Positions 39,896 through 48,694 of a stretch of DNA of 64,000 bases are shown one piece after another. Below the pieces are notes generated by a model, which made no database searches, was not told the DNA's origin, and saw nothing but the letters and a program-made list of their open reading frames with translations. The stretch comes from Actinocatenispora rupis (lineage in GTDB: Bacteria > Actinomycetota > Actinomycetes > Mycobacteriales > Micromonosporaceae). The position numbers and the translations under genes were made by a program. The stretch is from NCBI RefSeq assembly GCF_016861975.1, contig NZ_BOMB01000032.1:115912-179911 (forward strand), read 5' to 3'. How positions within the stretch are numbered: the stretch's first letter is position 1; each line of letters opens with the position of its first letter.

Positions 39896-40855
39896 CTACC
39901 AGGTGACGACGTCGACGAGCGGGCGGTGGTCGGAGGAGAGTACGGCGTTGTCGGTGACGTCGCAGGTCTGGGTCGCGCCCCGGGTGGTGAACAGGTAGTC
40001 CAGCTTGAGCCGCCCGCCGTCCGGTTGCTGGAACGTGCCCTCGCCGTCGCGGTCGGCGTACCGTGACCCGTCGGCCTCGTCGTACGCGGTGTAGAGCGGG
40101 GCGAGCGGGCTGGCGTCACCGGCGCCGGTGGGGCTGTCGGGCGGCACCGTGTTGAGGTCGCCGCCGACCAGCACCCGGCCGGTCCCCGCCTGCGCCAGCA
40201 TCTCGCGTACCTGCGCGGCGCGGACACTGCCGTCCGCGTCGTTGTCCTGTACCGGGCTGAGGTGGGTGTCGCAGATGGTCGCCGACCACGCGGACACGGT
40301 GCCGCACAACAGGACCCGGTGCTGGTAGTCGTTGCCCCACTGGTCGGTGCCGGACGGGTGGGCGCGGTAGTAGTACGGCGCGCGGAACGTGGTGGCGCGG
40401 TCGACGCCGATCGCGACGCCGAAGTACCCGCGGCTCGCGCCGGTGTCGTCGTCCGGCCGGCAGACCTTCGGCGCGACGGCCTGGGTGCCCGCCATCCGCT
40501 GCGTGATCGGCGCGAACGCCCAGGACCACCCGGCCAGCCAGTCGAACGTCCGCAACCGCGCGACGTCCGCCTCGCACACCTCCTGGAGGAGTACGGCGTC
40601 GACGACGACGAGCGAGCCGTCGACGTAGTGGTTCTTCATGTGCCACGAGATGGTACCGGCGGTGTTGGTGGTGTTGCGGCTGTTGGTGCACGGGTCGGGC
40701 GCGCCGGCGGCGGGTTTCGGGTCGTTGCCGCAGGCGTTCCACGTCATGACGTGGACCGGACCGACTGCGGCGTGCGCCGGGGCCGGCGGTAGGAGGGCGA
40801 GCAGGGCGGCGCACGCGAGCAGCGATCCGAGTCGTACCAAGGGGATCCGGGTCAT
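39896..40855 (-). CDS. Secreted endonuclease/exonuclease/phosphatase family protein
   Basis: A 319-residue protein with a Sec signal peptide (about 1-29: LVRLGSLLACAALLALLPPA, cleavage after PAHA). The mature part has the EEP fold: VHVMTWNACGNDP (Asn metal site), VDAVLLQEVCEADVARL (Glu), CDTHLSPVQDNDADGSVRAA, VLVGGDLNTVPPDSPTG (DxN), LKLDYLFTTRGA and VLSSDHRPLVDVVTW (DH). All catalytic positions of the family are kept. It probably cuts nucleic acid or a phosphodiester outside the cell. A GGAGG lies six bases before the ATG. Confidence 0.9.
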   Translation of the reverse strand: MTRIPLVRLGSLLACAALLALLPPAPAHAAVGPVHVMTWNACGNDPKPAAGAPDPCTNSRNTTNTAGTISWHMKNHYVDGSLVVVDAVLLQEVCEADVARLRTFDWLAGWSWAFAPITQRMAGTQAVAPKVCRPDDDTGASRGYFGVAIGVDRATTFRAPYYYRAHPSGTDQWGNDYQHRVLLCGTVSAWSATICDTHLSPVQDNDADGSVRAAQVREMLAQAGTGRVLVGGDLNTVPPDSPTGAGDASPLAPLYTAYDEADGSRYADRDGEGTFQQPDGGRLKLDYLFTTRGATQTCDVTDNAVLSSDHRPLVDVVTW

Positions 40856-41114
40856 CGGGCGCCTCCGGGGCTGGGGCCGGCATCGGGACGACCAGCATCC
40901 CGCGCCGGGCGTACGGTGCGCAAGATGTCTACATTGCACCCGACATGAGCGGCGAATCCTGTCGGCGACCGGTGGGCCCGCACCGTCCGATGTGGACGAC
41001 AGGCGCCGCACGGGCCGGGGCCGCGCTAGCATCACGTACGCCCGGCCGGCGGCACATCCGAGGCGTACCAACGGTTGCGCGCGCCCGGCGGCACCGACTC
41101 AGGAAGGCGGGACC

Positions 41115-41849
41115 ATGCGAGCGCTCCTCACCTCGTCCGGGATCACGAACGGCAGCATCCACGGCGCGCTCGTCGACCTGCTGGGCAAGCCGGTCGCCGA
41201 GTCGAACGCGCTGATCGTCCCCACCGCGATCTACCCGTTCCCCGGCGGCCCCGGCATGGCGTGGCGCGCCATCAGCGGCCAGGCCCCGTCCCCGCTGGCC
41301 GGACTGGGCTGGAAGTCGTTGGGAATCCTGGAACTCACGGCGCTGCCGAGCATCGACGAGTCCGCGTGGGTGCCGACCGTCCGGGACGCCGACGCGCTCC
41401 TCTTCTGGGGCGGCGACCCGCTGTTCCTCGCCACCTGGATGCGGCGCTCCGGCCTGACCGCGCTCCTGCCCACCCTGCGCCCCGACTCCGTGTACGTGGG
41501 GGTCAGTGGCGGCAGCATCGCCGCGACCGGGACCTTCGTCGAGACGTACACCGAACCGCCGCGGGGCACGGACGGGCCGCTGGAGTCGGAGAAGGTCGTC
41601 TTCACGACGCCGCAGGGCGACGTCGAACGGCTGCTCGTCACTGCGCGGGGCGCGGGGCTCGTCGACTTCGCGGTCATCCCACACCTGGACCATCCGCAGC
41701 ACCCGGACGCGTCCCTGACCAACGCGGAGAAGTGGGCCGCCCGGATCCCGGTCCCGACGTACGCGCTCGACGACGAGTCCGCGGTCAGCGTGGTCGACGG
41801 TACCGCCCGGGTCGTCTCCGAGGGTCAGTGGCGACTGTTCCACCCCTGA
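41115..41849 (+). CDS. Peptidase E-like (S51 family), second paralogue
   Basis: A 244-residue protein of the same family as 10405-11079: RALLTSSGITNGSIHGALVD, LGWKSLGILELTALPSID, LLFWGGDPLFLATWMRRSGL, the nucleophile elbow VYVGVSGGSIA and FAVIPHLDHPQHPDAS. Compared with the first copy it has an insert of about 20 residues after the nucleophile strand (VETYTEPPRGTDGPLESEKV region). AGGAAGG lies upstream of the ATG. The pair may differ in substrate range. Serine peptidase or amidase activity is inferred. Confidence 0.85.
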   Translation: MRALLTSSGITNGSIHGALVDLLGKPVAESNALIVPTAIYPFPGGPGMAWRAISGQAPSPLAGLGWKSLGILELTALPSIDESAWVPTVRDADALLFWGGDPLFLATWMRRSGLTALLPTLRPDSVYVGVSGGSIAATGTFVETYTEPPRGTDGPLESEKVVFTTPQGDVERLLVTARGAGLVDFAVIPHLDHPQHPDASLTNAEKWAARIPVPTYALDDESAVSVVDGTARVVSEGQWRLFHP

Positions 41850-41880
41850 CACCCCACCATCCCCGTGTACGCCGGATCGG

Positions 41881-42402
41881 TCACGGTCGTCCGGCGGCGC
41901 GGCGACCGACGTGCGCGACGGCGAGTCGTATCAGTTCCGGGAAGCGGAGGTTGGTCGTGCCGCCCGCGGTGGCACGGCTCCCCAGCTCGTCGACCCCCGG
42001 CTGCGCGCCAACCCCGACCGTGACCCAGTACGGTTCGTCCGGGCGCGTCCACACCTGCGCGGGTGACAGACCGCTGTTGCCGTCACTCCCGCCCGGCGAC
42101 ACGTACTCGGTGGGTTCCGGTTGCGGCACCGCCGTCGGCAACGCCGGGACCAGCGTGGCACGCGTCGGTGCGCTCCACTGCGCGCGCCCGCGCCGCGCTC
42201 GCCTTCCACCGCGACACCCTTGCCGGCGGAACACCATGCGGTGCCACGACCCGGCTCGCCCCGACGGCAGTTCCCTGTCGGCCACGAGCGCGATGCTGTC
42301 GTACGACGGGGCCACGCGCAGACGACCCGTGGTTACGACAGCCGTCGACGGCGGGCACCCCGCGCACCACCCCCATCGTCTCGCGGAAGCCTTGCGGGCC
42401 AC
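41881..42402 (-). CDS. Hypothetical protein, doubtful N-terminus
   Basis: A frame of up to 173 codons. The C-terminal 70 residues look like real protein (LSPAQVWTRPDEPYWVTVGV, TTNLRFPELIRLAVAHVGRR), while the first half is arginine-rich and may not be translated. A start inside, near LPTAVPQPEPTEYVSPGG, is possible. No family is recognised. It lies directly downstream of the lysozyme-like gene on the same strand (gap 15 bases), so it could be a partner, for example an immunity or chaperone protein. Confidence 0.35.
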   Translation of the reverse strand: MARKASARRWGWCAGCPPSTAVVTTGRLRVAPSYDSIALVADRELPSGRAGSWHRMVFRRQGCRGGRRARRGRAQWSAPTRATLVPALPTAVPQPEPTEYVSPGGSDGNSGLSPAQVWTRPDEPYWVTVGVGAQPGVDELGSRATAGGTTNLRFPELIRLAVAHVGRRAAGRP

Positions 42403-42417
42403 GGTTCCCTTGTCCCG

Positions 42418-43989
42418 CTACTGCCCCGTACGCATGTGGTCGATCAGCCGGTCGGCGCGGTTCGGGACCTGGCGCGCCCAGCGGGAGTCCTGCATCGCGT
42501 CCGCCGCCGCGTTCCAGTCGCCGTTCGCCAGCACGTCGTGCAACTGGTGGAACCCGCCGAGCCGCGCGGCACCCAGGTTGAACGCCATGTTCGTCAACGT
42601 CCGCTGGCGCGCCGCGTCCAACTGGTCGAACCCCGCGTAGTAGTCGCGCGCCGTGTCGACCGCGGTACCCACGTCGTGACTGAACAACCGGTTCACCTGG
42701 TCCGCCGTCAGGTCCTGCGTCCCGTTGCGTACCGCGGTGTAATCGGCGCCGACCGCGGCCAGCCGCGAGCGCGCATCCGCCCGGTCGAGGTTGAACCCGA
42801 TGCCGACCGACGGGTGCCCCTCGGTGTCCGTGTACACGTGCTGCTCGTTGCCCTCGTCCGCCGCCAACTGGTCCCGCAGCTCCCGGTCGGTCGTCATGTC
42901 CGCCGCGGGCGCGGTCGCCGGCTGCTCGGCCGCCGCGGCCGGCTGCGCGCCCACGACCGCGCCGAACCCCGCCGCCACCGCCTGATCCACCTGCTGGTAC
43001 CCCAGGTTGCTCGCGTCGATGCCCCGGTTCACGTGCTCCAGCGCCTGGCGTACCTGATCGAGCGCGCTCACCTGGCTGTCGCTCAACGCCTGGCTCGCCG
43101 ACGCGACCGCCCGTCCGATCCCGCCGAACACCGCGCCGTCCGGCACCGCGCCGACCATCCCGCCGATCACGTCCGCCGTGTGCGACAGCAACGAGCCGAT
43201 GGTCCCCGTCGTCTCGCTCACCGCCCGCGTGTCAATCGAGTACGAGTCCGCCACGCTCGCGTCCGCGGCACCCGGCTGGCCCTGCGCGTCCGCCACGCCA
43301 CCATCGTCCGTACCGGCGTCGTCGCTGGTGCCGTCACCGCCGTCGTCCGTACCGGCGTCGTCGCTGGTGCCGTCGGCGCTCTCGTTGCTGTCGTCGCTCG
43401 CTTCGCCGGCCTCGCCGTCGCTGCCGCCTACACCGCTGTCGTCACCGTGGCTGCTGTCACCGCTGTCGCCGCCATCGGCGTCACCGCCGCTCTGGCCGCC
43501 GTCGCCGCCGTCGGCATCACTGCCATCCTGGCCGCCGTCTCCGCTGTTGCCGCCACCTTGGTCGCCGCCTCCGTCGCCCCCTGCGCCGCCACCTTGACCG
43601 CCATCGCTGCCCTGGCCCCCAGCACCGCCATCGCCGCCGCCCTGGCCCCCATCACCACCGCTCCCGTCGGCACCTCCGCTGTCGCTGCCCTGGCCCCCGG
43701 CACCGCTGTCACCGCCACCATCCCCGCCATCGCTGCCACCCTGACCGCCGGCACCTCCGTCACCGCCACCCTGGGCGCCTGCACCACCGTCACCGCCACC
43801 CTGGGCGCCCGCACCACCGTCACCGCCACCCTGACCGCCGGCACCACCGCTCCCGCCGGCACCCCCGCCGTCGCCGCCACCCTGGCCACCCGCACCGCCA
43901 TCGCCACCGTCGCCGCACGAGCCGCCGCTCTGACCGCTGTCGCCGCCACCGCACGCGCCGCCGCTGTCTCCGCCGTCGCCGTCCGCCAT
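42418..43989 (-). CDS. T4-type lysozyme (GH24) domain with long Gly/Asp-rich N-terminal region
   Basis: A 523-residue protein in three parts. Residues 1-235: extreme low complexity, runs of GGDGGAGGQGG and DDAGTDDGG, acidic and glycine-rich. Residues 236-355: Ala/Val-rich helices (SETTGTIGSLLSHTADVIGG). Residues 365-523: a phage T4-like lysozyme, with LRDQLAADEGNEQHVYTDTE (Glu of DEG and Asp of YTDTEG match T4 Glu11 and Asp20), SVGIGFNLDR (Ser where T4 has Thr26), LTADQVNRLFSHDVGTAVDT, and SRWARQVPNRADRLIDHMRT. No signal peptide is seen. GGGAG lies six bases before the ATG. It should cut peptidoglycan if delivered to it; the glycine-rich head may be a surface or delivery module. Confidence 0.85.
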   Translation of the reverse strand: MADGDGGDSGGACGGGDSGQSGGSCGDGGDGGAGGQGGGDGGGAGGSGGAGGQGGGDGGAGAQGGGDGGAGAQGGGDGGAGGQGGSDGGDGGGDSGAGGQGSDSGGADGSGGDGGQGGGDGGAGGQGSDGGQGGGAGGDGGGDQGGGNSGDGGQDGSDADGGDGGQSGGDADGGDSGDSSHGDDSGVGGSDGEAGEASDDSNESADGTSDDAGTDDGGDGTSDDAGTDDGGVADAQGQPGAADASVADSYSIDTRAVSETTGTIGSLLSHTADVIGGMVGAVPDGAVFGGIGRAVASASQALSDSQVSALDQVRQALEHVNRGIDASNLGYQQVDQAVAAGFGAVVGAQPAAAAEQPATAPAADMTTDRELRDQLAADEGNEQHVYTDTEGHPSVGIGFNLDRADARSRLAAVGADYTAVRNGTQDLTADQVNRLFSHDVGTAVDTARDYYAGFDQLDAARQRTLTNMAFNLGAARLGGFHQLHDVLANGDWNAAADAMQDSRWARQVPNRADRLIDHMRTGQ

Positions 43990-44456
43990 GGTTCACTCCC
44001 GCTCGATGCCCGTACTGTGCCGGGCTCTGGTCTGGGTTTCGCTGTGCCGACACGGTCCTGACGGCGTCGGGGGTGCAGTCCCGAGCCAGCCACGGACGAC
44101 GCGACGAGGGACGAGCGCGAGGAGTACCGGCGCGTGCTTTTGTGGTCGGATCCATCGAATCGTCGCGGGACCGCCGTCGCGTCCCTATCGTCGCGGGAAC
44201 GTGCGGGCGTTGTGCACGACACAATTACCCAATTCGGCCGCGTCGTGACGCTTCCTGCTCCTCGGCCGACGCGTACGGAGGGCGTCGGGAACCCTTGGCA
44301 CGTACGCGATCGCGCTCGTGGAGGTGCGCGTTCCGTCGCCGGGTGGTCGACCTGTGGTGACGGTGTCCCGGGTTCGTGCCAGAGGGCGGCGGGACGGCCC
44401 GAGCCGGCGAGGCGCGGCGGCAGACTCGTGCCGTACCCGGTCGGATGAGGAGTGAC
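43990..44456. other. Upstream region of the lysozyme gene, no gene recognised
   Basis: A 467-base stretch. It contains the dyad TTGTG-CACGA-CACAA near 44208-44222 next to an AT-richer patch (AATTACCCAATT), which may hold the promoter of the lysozyme-like gene. Frames here show no family motif. Confidence 0.4.
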
Positions 44457-44594
44457 ATGAACAGGGTTGCCAGCACGATCGTGGCCGTCGCCGTGGACGC
44501 GAGGGCTGCACTGTCGGCCGCACTCGGCCCGGCCAGTACCGAGGAGGGGCGGCCCGCGGGCTTCCGCGGCCGGCACCGGGCTTCCCGTCGCTAG
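44457..44594 (+). CDS. Small open reading frame, 45 residues
   Basis: ATG with a strong GAGGAG five bases upstream, then 45 codons (NRVASTIVAVAVDARAALSA and a basic tail GFRGRHRASRR). The first 20 residues form an amphipathic or weakly hydrophobic helix. It is followed by a strong hairpin terminator. It could be a real small protein or the stub of a lost gene; no family is known to me. Confidence 0.4.
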   Translation: MNRVASTIVAVAVDARAALSAALGPASTEEGRPAGFRGRHRASRR

Positions 44595-44627
44595 ACCGCG
44601 GGCGCTCCCGCGCCATCGGAACCGGAC

Positions 44628-44659
44628 CGGCTCCGCCAGCGAACGCGCTGACGGAGCCG
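44628..44659. terminator. Hairpin terminator, 14-step stem with AACG loop
   Basis: CGGCTCCG-C-CAGCG (44628-44641), loop AACG, CGCTG-A-CGGAGCCG (44646-44659): 13 pairs with one mismatch. It lies between the small ORF and the convergent MFS gene. Confidence 0.65.
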
Positions 44660-44688
44660 ATGTACGTGCGACGGCCGGGATCGGAACG

Positions 44689-45870
44689 TCAGGCCGAACG
44701 GGGTCGGGCGAGCCAGGACAGGCCGAGTCCCGCGAGGGCGAGCAGGGCACCGGCCAGGCCGTTCCAGCGCAGCGCACCGGCGGCGACGAGGCCGCCACCG
44801 AGCGCCGAGCCGAGGGCGTTGGCCAGGTTGAACCCGCTGACGTTGACCGCGACCGACAGCGTGGGTGCGTCCGCCGCGTACCGGAGGATCAGGCCCTGCA
44901 GGGGTGCGATCGTCGCGGTCGCGAGGAGCCCGAAGAGGAGTACCGCGGCGACGGCGGCGGGGCGCCACGGGGCCAGGAACGGCAGGGCCGCGAGGATCCC
45001 GGTCAGTCCGAGAAACACGATCCGTACGGTCATGGTCGGTGACACGTCGGTCAGCCGGCCGGCGACGAGGTTGCCCACGAGGCTGCCGGCACCGTACGCG
45101 AGCAGCAGCACGGACACCACGCCGGCGGAGAAGCCGCTGACCCGCGTCAGCAGCGGCACGAGGTACGTCAGTACGGTGCCGACGCCGGCGAAGCCGACCG
45201 CGGTGGTGGCGATGGCGACGACGACCGGGCGGCGACGCAACACCGCCAGTTCGGACCGGGCGCTGGTGACCGGCGCGGGCGTACGCGGCATGGCGACGGC
45301 CAGGACGGCGCCACCGGCCGCGGCGAGGACCGCGACGGCCAGAAACGGTGTACGCCAACCGAAAGCGTGCCCGAGCAGTGCGCCCAGCGGTACGCCGAGC
45401 ACGGTGGCGAGGGTCAGCCCGGAGACGACGACGGCGATGGCGCGGCCGGCGCGCTCGGGCGACACGACGGTCGTGACCACCACCATGGCCACCGCGAACA
45501 GCGTCCCCTGCGACAGCGCGGCCAGCACCCGACCGGCCCCGAGCAGCCAGTACGAGGAGCTCGCCGCGCTGATCAGGCTGCCGGCGACGAACACCGCGAC
45601 GAGGCCGAGTACCAGGGGCTTGCGGGGCGTCCGCGCGGTGAGCACGGTGATCAGCGGGCCGCCGACCACCACGCCGAGGGCGTACGCGGTGACGAGCTGG
45701 CCGGCGCGGGCCACGGAGACGTGCACGGCGGTCGCGATCTGCGGCAGCAGGCCGCCCACCAGGAGTTCGGCCGTGCCGACCGCGAAGATGCACAGCAGGA
45801 AGCCGGCAAGGATCAGGGGCGTACGGCCGGCCGCGGTGGGCCGGACGGGTGCGGTCGTTGCGGTGTCCAT
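44689..45870 (-). CDS. MFS transporter (DHA1, AraJ/CmlR-like)
   Basis: A 393-residue, 12-helix exporter. The first helix FLLCIFAVGTAELLVGGLLP, the loop LTARTPRKPLVLG, motif C VVSGLTLATVLGVPLGALLG and GFNLANALGSALGGGLV near the end are typical of the sugar-efflux/chloramphenicol-resistance DHA1 group. The ATG lies seven bases after a TACGGT -10 box (leaderless). It is divergent from a MerR regulator; the long promoter spacer holding a perfect dyad shows MerR-type activation by DNA untwisting. It probably exports the drug sensed by the regulator. Confidence 0.9.
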   Translation of the reverse strand: MDTATTAPVRPTAAGRTPLILAGFLLCIFAVGTAELLVGGLLPQIATAVHVSVARAGQLVTAYALGVVVGGPLITVLTARTPRKPLVLGLVAVFVAGSLISAASSSYWLLGAGRVLAALSQGTLFAVAMVVVTTVVSPERAGRAIAVVVSGLTLATVLGVPLGALLGHAFGWRTPFLAVAVLAAAGGAVLAVAMPRTPAPVTSARSELAVLRRRPVVVAIATTAVGFAGVGTVLTYLVPLLTRVSGFSAGVVSVLLLAYGAGSLVGNLVAGRLTDVSPTMTVRIVFLGLTGILAALPFLAPWRPAAVAAVLLFGLLATATIAPLQGLILRYAADAPTLSVAVNVSGFNLANALGSALGGGLVAAGALRWNGLAGALLALAGLGLSWLARPRSA

Positions 45871-45877
45871 ACGGCGG

Positions 45878-45909
45878 ACCGTAAAGTCTCACACGGATGT
45901 GAGAGTCAA
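45878..45909 (-). promoter_or_regulatory. MerR-type promoter with perfect operator dyad in a 20-bp spacer
   Basis: Minus strand: -35 TTGACT (45909-45904), a 20-bp spacer, -10 TACGGT (45883-45878), then seven bases to the MFS ATG. Inside the spacer lies TCTCACA-CGGA-TGTGAGA (45887-45904, plus strand), a perfect 7-4-7 dyad. An overlong spacer with a dyad is the hallmark of MerR-activated promoters. Confidence 0.75.
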
Positions 45910-45929
45910 CGTTGTGTGGTGGGAGTCGC

Positions 45930-46313
45930 ATGCCGACGCAGACCATCAGGATCGGTGAGTTGTCCCGGCGCAGCGGGGTCAGCCAGCGGCTGCTGCGCTA
46001 CTACGAGGAGCAGGGGCTGCTCCGGCCACGGCGCCGTCCGAGCGGCTACCGGGAGTACCTGGTGTCCGATGTGGACGTGGTCCGGCGGATCCGTGGCCTG
46101 CTCGCCGCCGGGCTGCCCACGGCGACGATCGCCTCGGTACTGCCGTGCATCCGCGAGGAAGGCGAGCGGCTGGTACCGACCTGCCCGGACCTGATCGCGC
46201 AGCTGCGCCGCGAACGCGACAGGATCGACCACGCCATCGACGACCTCACCACGTCCCGCCGGCTGCTGGACACCGTCATCACCGCGGTACCCGCCGGCGA
46301 GGTCCGCACGTAG
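45930..46313 (+). CDS. MerR-family transcriptional regulator
   Basis: A 127-residue regulator. HTH: IRIGELSRRSGVSQRLLRYY, then EEQGLLRPRRRPSGYREYLV and DVDVVRRIRGLLAAGLPTAT, all standard MerR. A short dimerisation helix follows (LRRERDRIDHAIDDLTTSRR) with no large drug-binding domain; Cys residues (LPCIREEG, PTCPDL) might bind a ligand. GGGAG lies four bases before the ATG; an in-frame GTG six codons earlier is possible. It is divergent from the MFS exporter and should activate it. Confidence 0.9.
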   Translation: MPTQTIRIGELSRRSGVSQRLLRYYEEQGLLRPRRRPSGYREYLVSDVDVVRRIRGLLAAGLPTATIASVLPCIREEGERLVPTCPDLIAQLRRERDRIDHAIDDLTTSRRLLDTVITAVPAGEVRT

Positions 46314-46480
46314 GACGCCGCCGTACCACCCGCGTTCAGCGCGGCGACGTCACCGTGGGCGACGTGTCGCCCGCCAGTTCGTTCGTACAGCGCACGGTTT
46401 CCACTGTCGCGACGGCGGTTCGCCTTACGATCACCGTGTCAACCGGGCTACGACGGGGGGCGGCAGGAAGGACGACGGCG

Positions 46481-47008
46481 ATGAACGGACCGGACGAGGA
46501 ACTGGATCTGGGCACTGCGCTGGTCCGCCTGGCGCACCTGGTCAACCGCGTGTTCGCCGAGGTCAGCCGCGCACACGGGCTGTCCCCGCAGCAGGTGCAG
46601 CTACTCTGCCGGCTCGCACCGGGGCCGGTCGGCATGCGCGACCTGTGCGCCGCGCTGCACCTGGAGAAGTCGAGTCTCAGCGGCCTGGTGGACCGGATCG
46701 AACGCCGCGGACTCGTCACCCGCACACCCGATGCGCACGATCGGCGGGCCTGCAGGATCGCGCTGACCGCGAAGGGCCTCGCCCTGGGCGTACGGGCGCA
46801 TCGGGCGATCATCACGCGGCTGGAACAGCTCGCCGGCGACAGTACCCCCATCGAACGACGACACCTCGTCGCGTTGACGACCAGGCTGCTCCACACCGCC
46901 CCGGCGCAGCGGAAACCCCGGGCGAGGTGGGCTCAGCCGGCCCCGCCCCAACCGGGTACCGCGCAGCCACGTCAGCTCGGACATCCGGGCGGTCTCGTGG
47001 CCCGCTGA
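46481..47008 (+). CDS. MarR-family transcriptional regulator
   Basis: A 175-residue regulator: LGTALVRLAHLVNRVFAEVS, SPQQVQLLCRLAPGPVGMRD, LHLEKSSLSGLVDRIERRGL (recognition helix), wing TRTPDAHDRRACRIALTAKG. A proline-rich tail of about 30 residues (RWAQPAPPQPGTAQPRQLGH) is longer than usual and may be disordered. AGGAAGGA is upstream of the ATG. No divergent partner is visible; it lies between the MerR gene and a GH20 enzyme on the same strand. Confidence 0.88.
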   Translation: MNGPDEELDLGTALVRLAHLVNRVFAEVSRAHGLSPQQVQLLCRLAPGPVGMRDLCAALHLEKSSLSGLVDRIERRGLVTRTPDAHDRRACRIALTAKGLALGVRAHRAIITRLEQLAGDSTPIERRHLVALTTRLLHTAPAQRKPRARWAQPAPPQPGTAQPRQLGHPGGLVAR

Positions 47009-47173
47009 CGCCGGCCCTCGGTCGCGAGTCCGCGATCCGTCGGCCATCGTCGACGGTCCCTGATCGACCCGCCGGTCGGCGAGGTGGTCAGTTCTGCCGA
47101 TGGCGTACCGGGAACGCGCTGCTAGGTTCGTTCGCCGAGCCGGTGTGTGCCGACAGGACGGAGAACCGCGACG

Positions 47174-48694
47174 ATGTCTGCGCGCAGCCGACCACCGGCG
47201 TTCGTCAGCGGTCGGCGACGGTTCCTCGGTGTGCTGGGTGCGGGTGCCGTCGTCGCCGGGGTCGGCGGCGTGGCGGCGGTGTCCCGGATCCGTTCCGCCG
47301 CAAGGGTTCCGGCCGTCATCCCGGCGCTGGCGCAGTGGACGGCGGGTTCCGCGGACTTCACGCTCGGCCGTACCCCGAGGATCGTCGTCGCCAGCGGTGC
47401 ACTGGCACGAACCGCCACGCTGCTCGCCGCCGACGTACGGGCGCTGACCGGTGTCCACGCGACGGTCGCCACCGGATCGCCGGACGACGGGGACATCCGG
47501 CTCTCGTGGGACCGCGGGCTGCCCGCGCGGGCGTACCGGCTGGATGTGCGGGGTGTGCTCACCGTCAGCGGTGCGACCGACGCGGCCGTCTTCCACGGCA
47601 CGCGGACGGTGGCGCAGCTGCTCCGCCAGGGCCGGACCGTTCCGGGCGGCAGCGGCACCGACGCGCCCGCGTACCCGGAGCGTGGGGTCGTGCTCGACGT
47701 GGCGCGCAAGTACTACTCCGTGGACTTTCTCAAGTGGCTGATCCGGGAGCTGGCGTGGCTCAAGTACACGTCGCTGCACCTGCATCTGACCGACACGCAG
47801 GCGTACCGGATCGAGTGCGCGGGCCGGCCGGACGTGGTGGCCGCGCGGCACTACACGCGCCGGGAGATGGCGGAGCTGGTGTCGTACGCCGCGGACCGGC
47901 ACGTGACGGTCGTCCCGGAGATCGACATGCCCGGGCACATGAACCCGATCCTGCGCCGGTACCCGGAGTTGGCGCTGCGCCGGGCGAACGGGTACCTGAG
48001 CCTCGACCTGTCGCAGTGGGACGCCGCGTGCGGGCTGGCGCGGTCGTTCCTCGACGAGTACCTGGAGCTGTTTCCGGGGCCGGAGTGGAGCATCGGCGCC
48101 GACGAGTGGCTGTCCACCGCGGACCTGGCGGCTTTCCCCCAGCTGGAATCGGCCGCGCGGAGCCGTTTCGGGCCGGACGCCGGCGCCCGCGACTTGGAGT
48201 ACGGCTTCGTGAACTGGCTCGGCGACCACCTGCGCGCGCACGGCAGGCGGCCCAGGATCTGGAACGACCAGCTCGTCCCCGACGGCACCGTCGCGGTCGA
48301 CCGCACCGTCACCATCGACCACTGGTACGGCTCGGCCGCGCCCACCGCCGCCGATCTCGACGCCCAGGGGTACTCGCTGGTCAACTGCAACTCCGACGTC
48401 CTGTACGGCGACACCGACAACGACGCCTACCCGGATCCGGCGACCATCTACGAGGAGTTCGCCGTCCACCGGTTCAGCGGCGGGCAGCGCATCCCGGCCG
48501 ACAGCCCGCGCCTGCGCGGCGCGCAGCTGGCGATCTGGTCGGACACCGACAACGACGTGACCGAACGCCACGTCGCCGACCGGATCGGGGATCCGCTCCG
48601 CGCCCTGGCCCAGATCGCTTGGGGCTCAAGGAAACCCGCCGCCACGTACGACCGGTTCGCCCGGCTGGTCGCGACGGTCGGTTCGCCGCCGTGA
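47174..48694 (+). CDS. Glycoside hydrolase family 20 (beta-N-acetylhexosaminidase), Tat-exported
   Basis: A 506-residue enzyme. A twin-arginine signal peptide (GRRRFLGVLGAGAVVAGVGG, ending near residue 45) sends it outside folded. A GH20b-type N-terminal domain (60-160: FTLGRTPRIVVASGALARTA) is followed by the TIM barrel: RGVVLDVARKYYSVDFLKWL, SLHLHLTDTQAYRIE, VVPEIDMPGHMNPILRRYPE, and the catalytic pair Asp-Glu in EWSIGADEWLS, with WNDQLVPDG, TIDHWYGSA later. It removes terminal GlcNAc or GalNAc from chitin or glycan chains. A dispersed palindrome copy lies inside its 5' end (47286-47310). Confidence 0.9.
   Translation: MSARSRPPAFVSGRRRFLGVLGAGAVVAGVGGVAAVSRIRSAARVPAVIPALAQWTAGSADFTLGRTPRIVVASGALARTATLLAADVRALTGVHATVATGSPDDGDIRLSWDRGLPARAYRLDVRGVLTVSGATDAAVFHGTRTVAQLLRQGRTVPGGSGTDAPAYPERGVVLDVARKYYSVDFLKWLIRELAWLKYTSLHLHLTDTQAYRIECAGRPDVVAARHYTRREMAELVSYAADRHVTVVPEIDMPGHMNPILRRYPELALRRANGYLSLDLSQWDAACGLARSFLDEYLELFPGPEWSIGADEWLSTADLAAFPQLESAARSRFGPDAGARDLEYGFVNWLGDHLRAHGRRPRIWNDQLVPDGTVAVDRTVTIDHWYGSAAPTAADLDAQGYSLVNCNSDVLYGDTDNDAYPDPATIYEEFAVHRFSGGQRIPADSPRLRGAQLAIWSDTDNDVTERHVADRIGDPLRALAQIAWGSRKPAATYDRFARLVATVGSPP

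Noticed and set aside
43286..43989. Tandem GGC/GAC repeats considered as a CRISPR array or minisatellite
   Set aside because: There are no regular direct repeats with spacers; the repetition follows codons of a Gly/Asp-rich protein.
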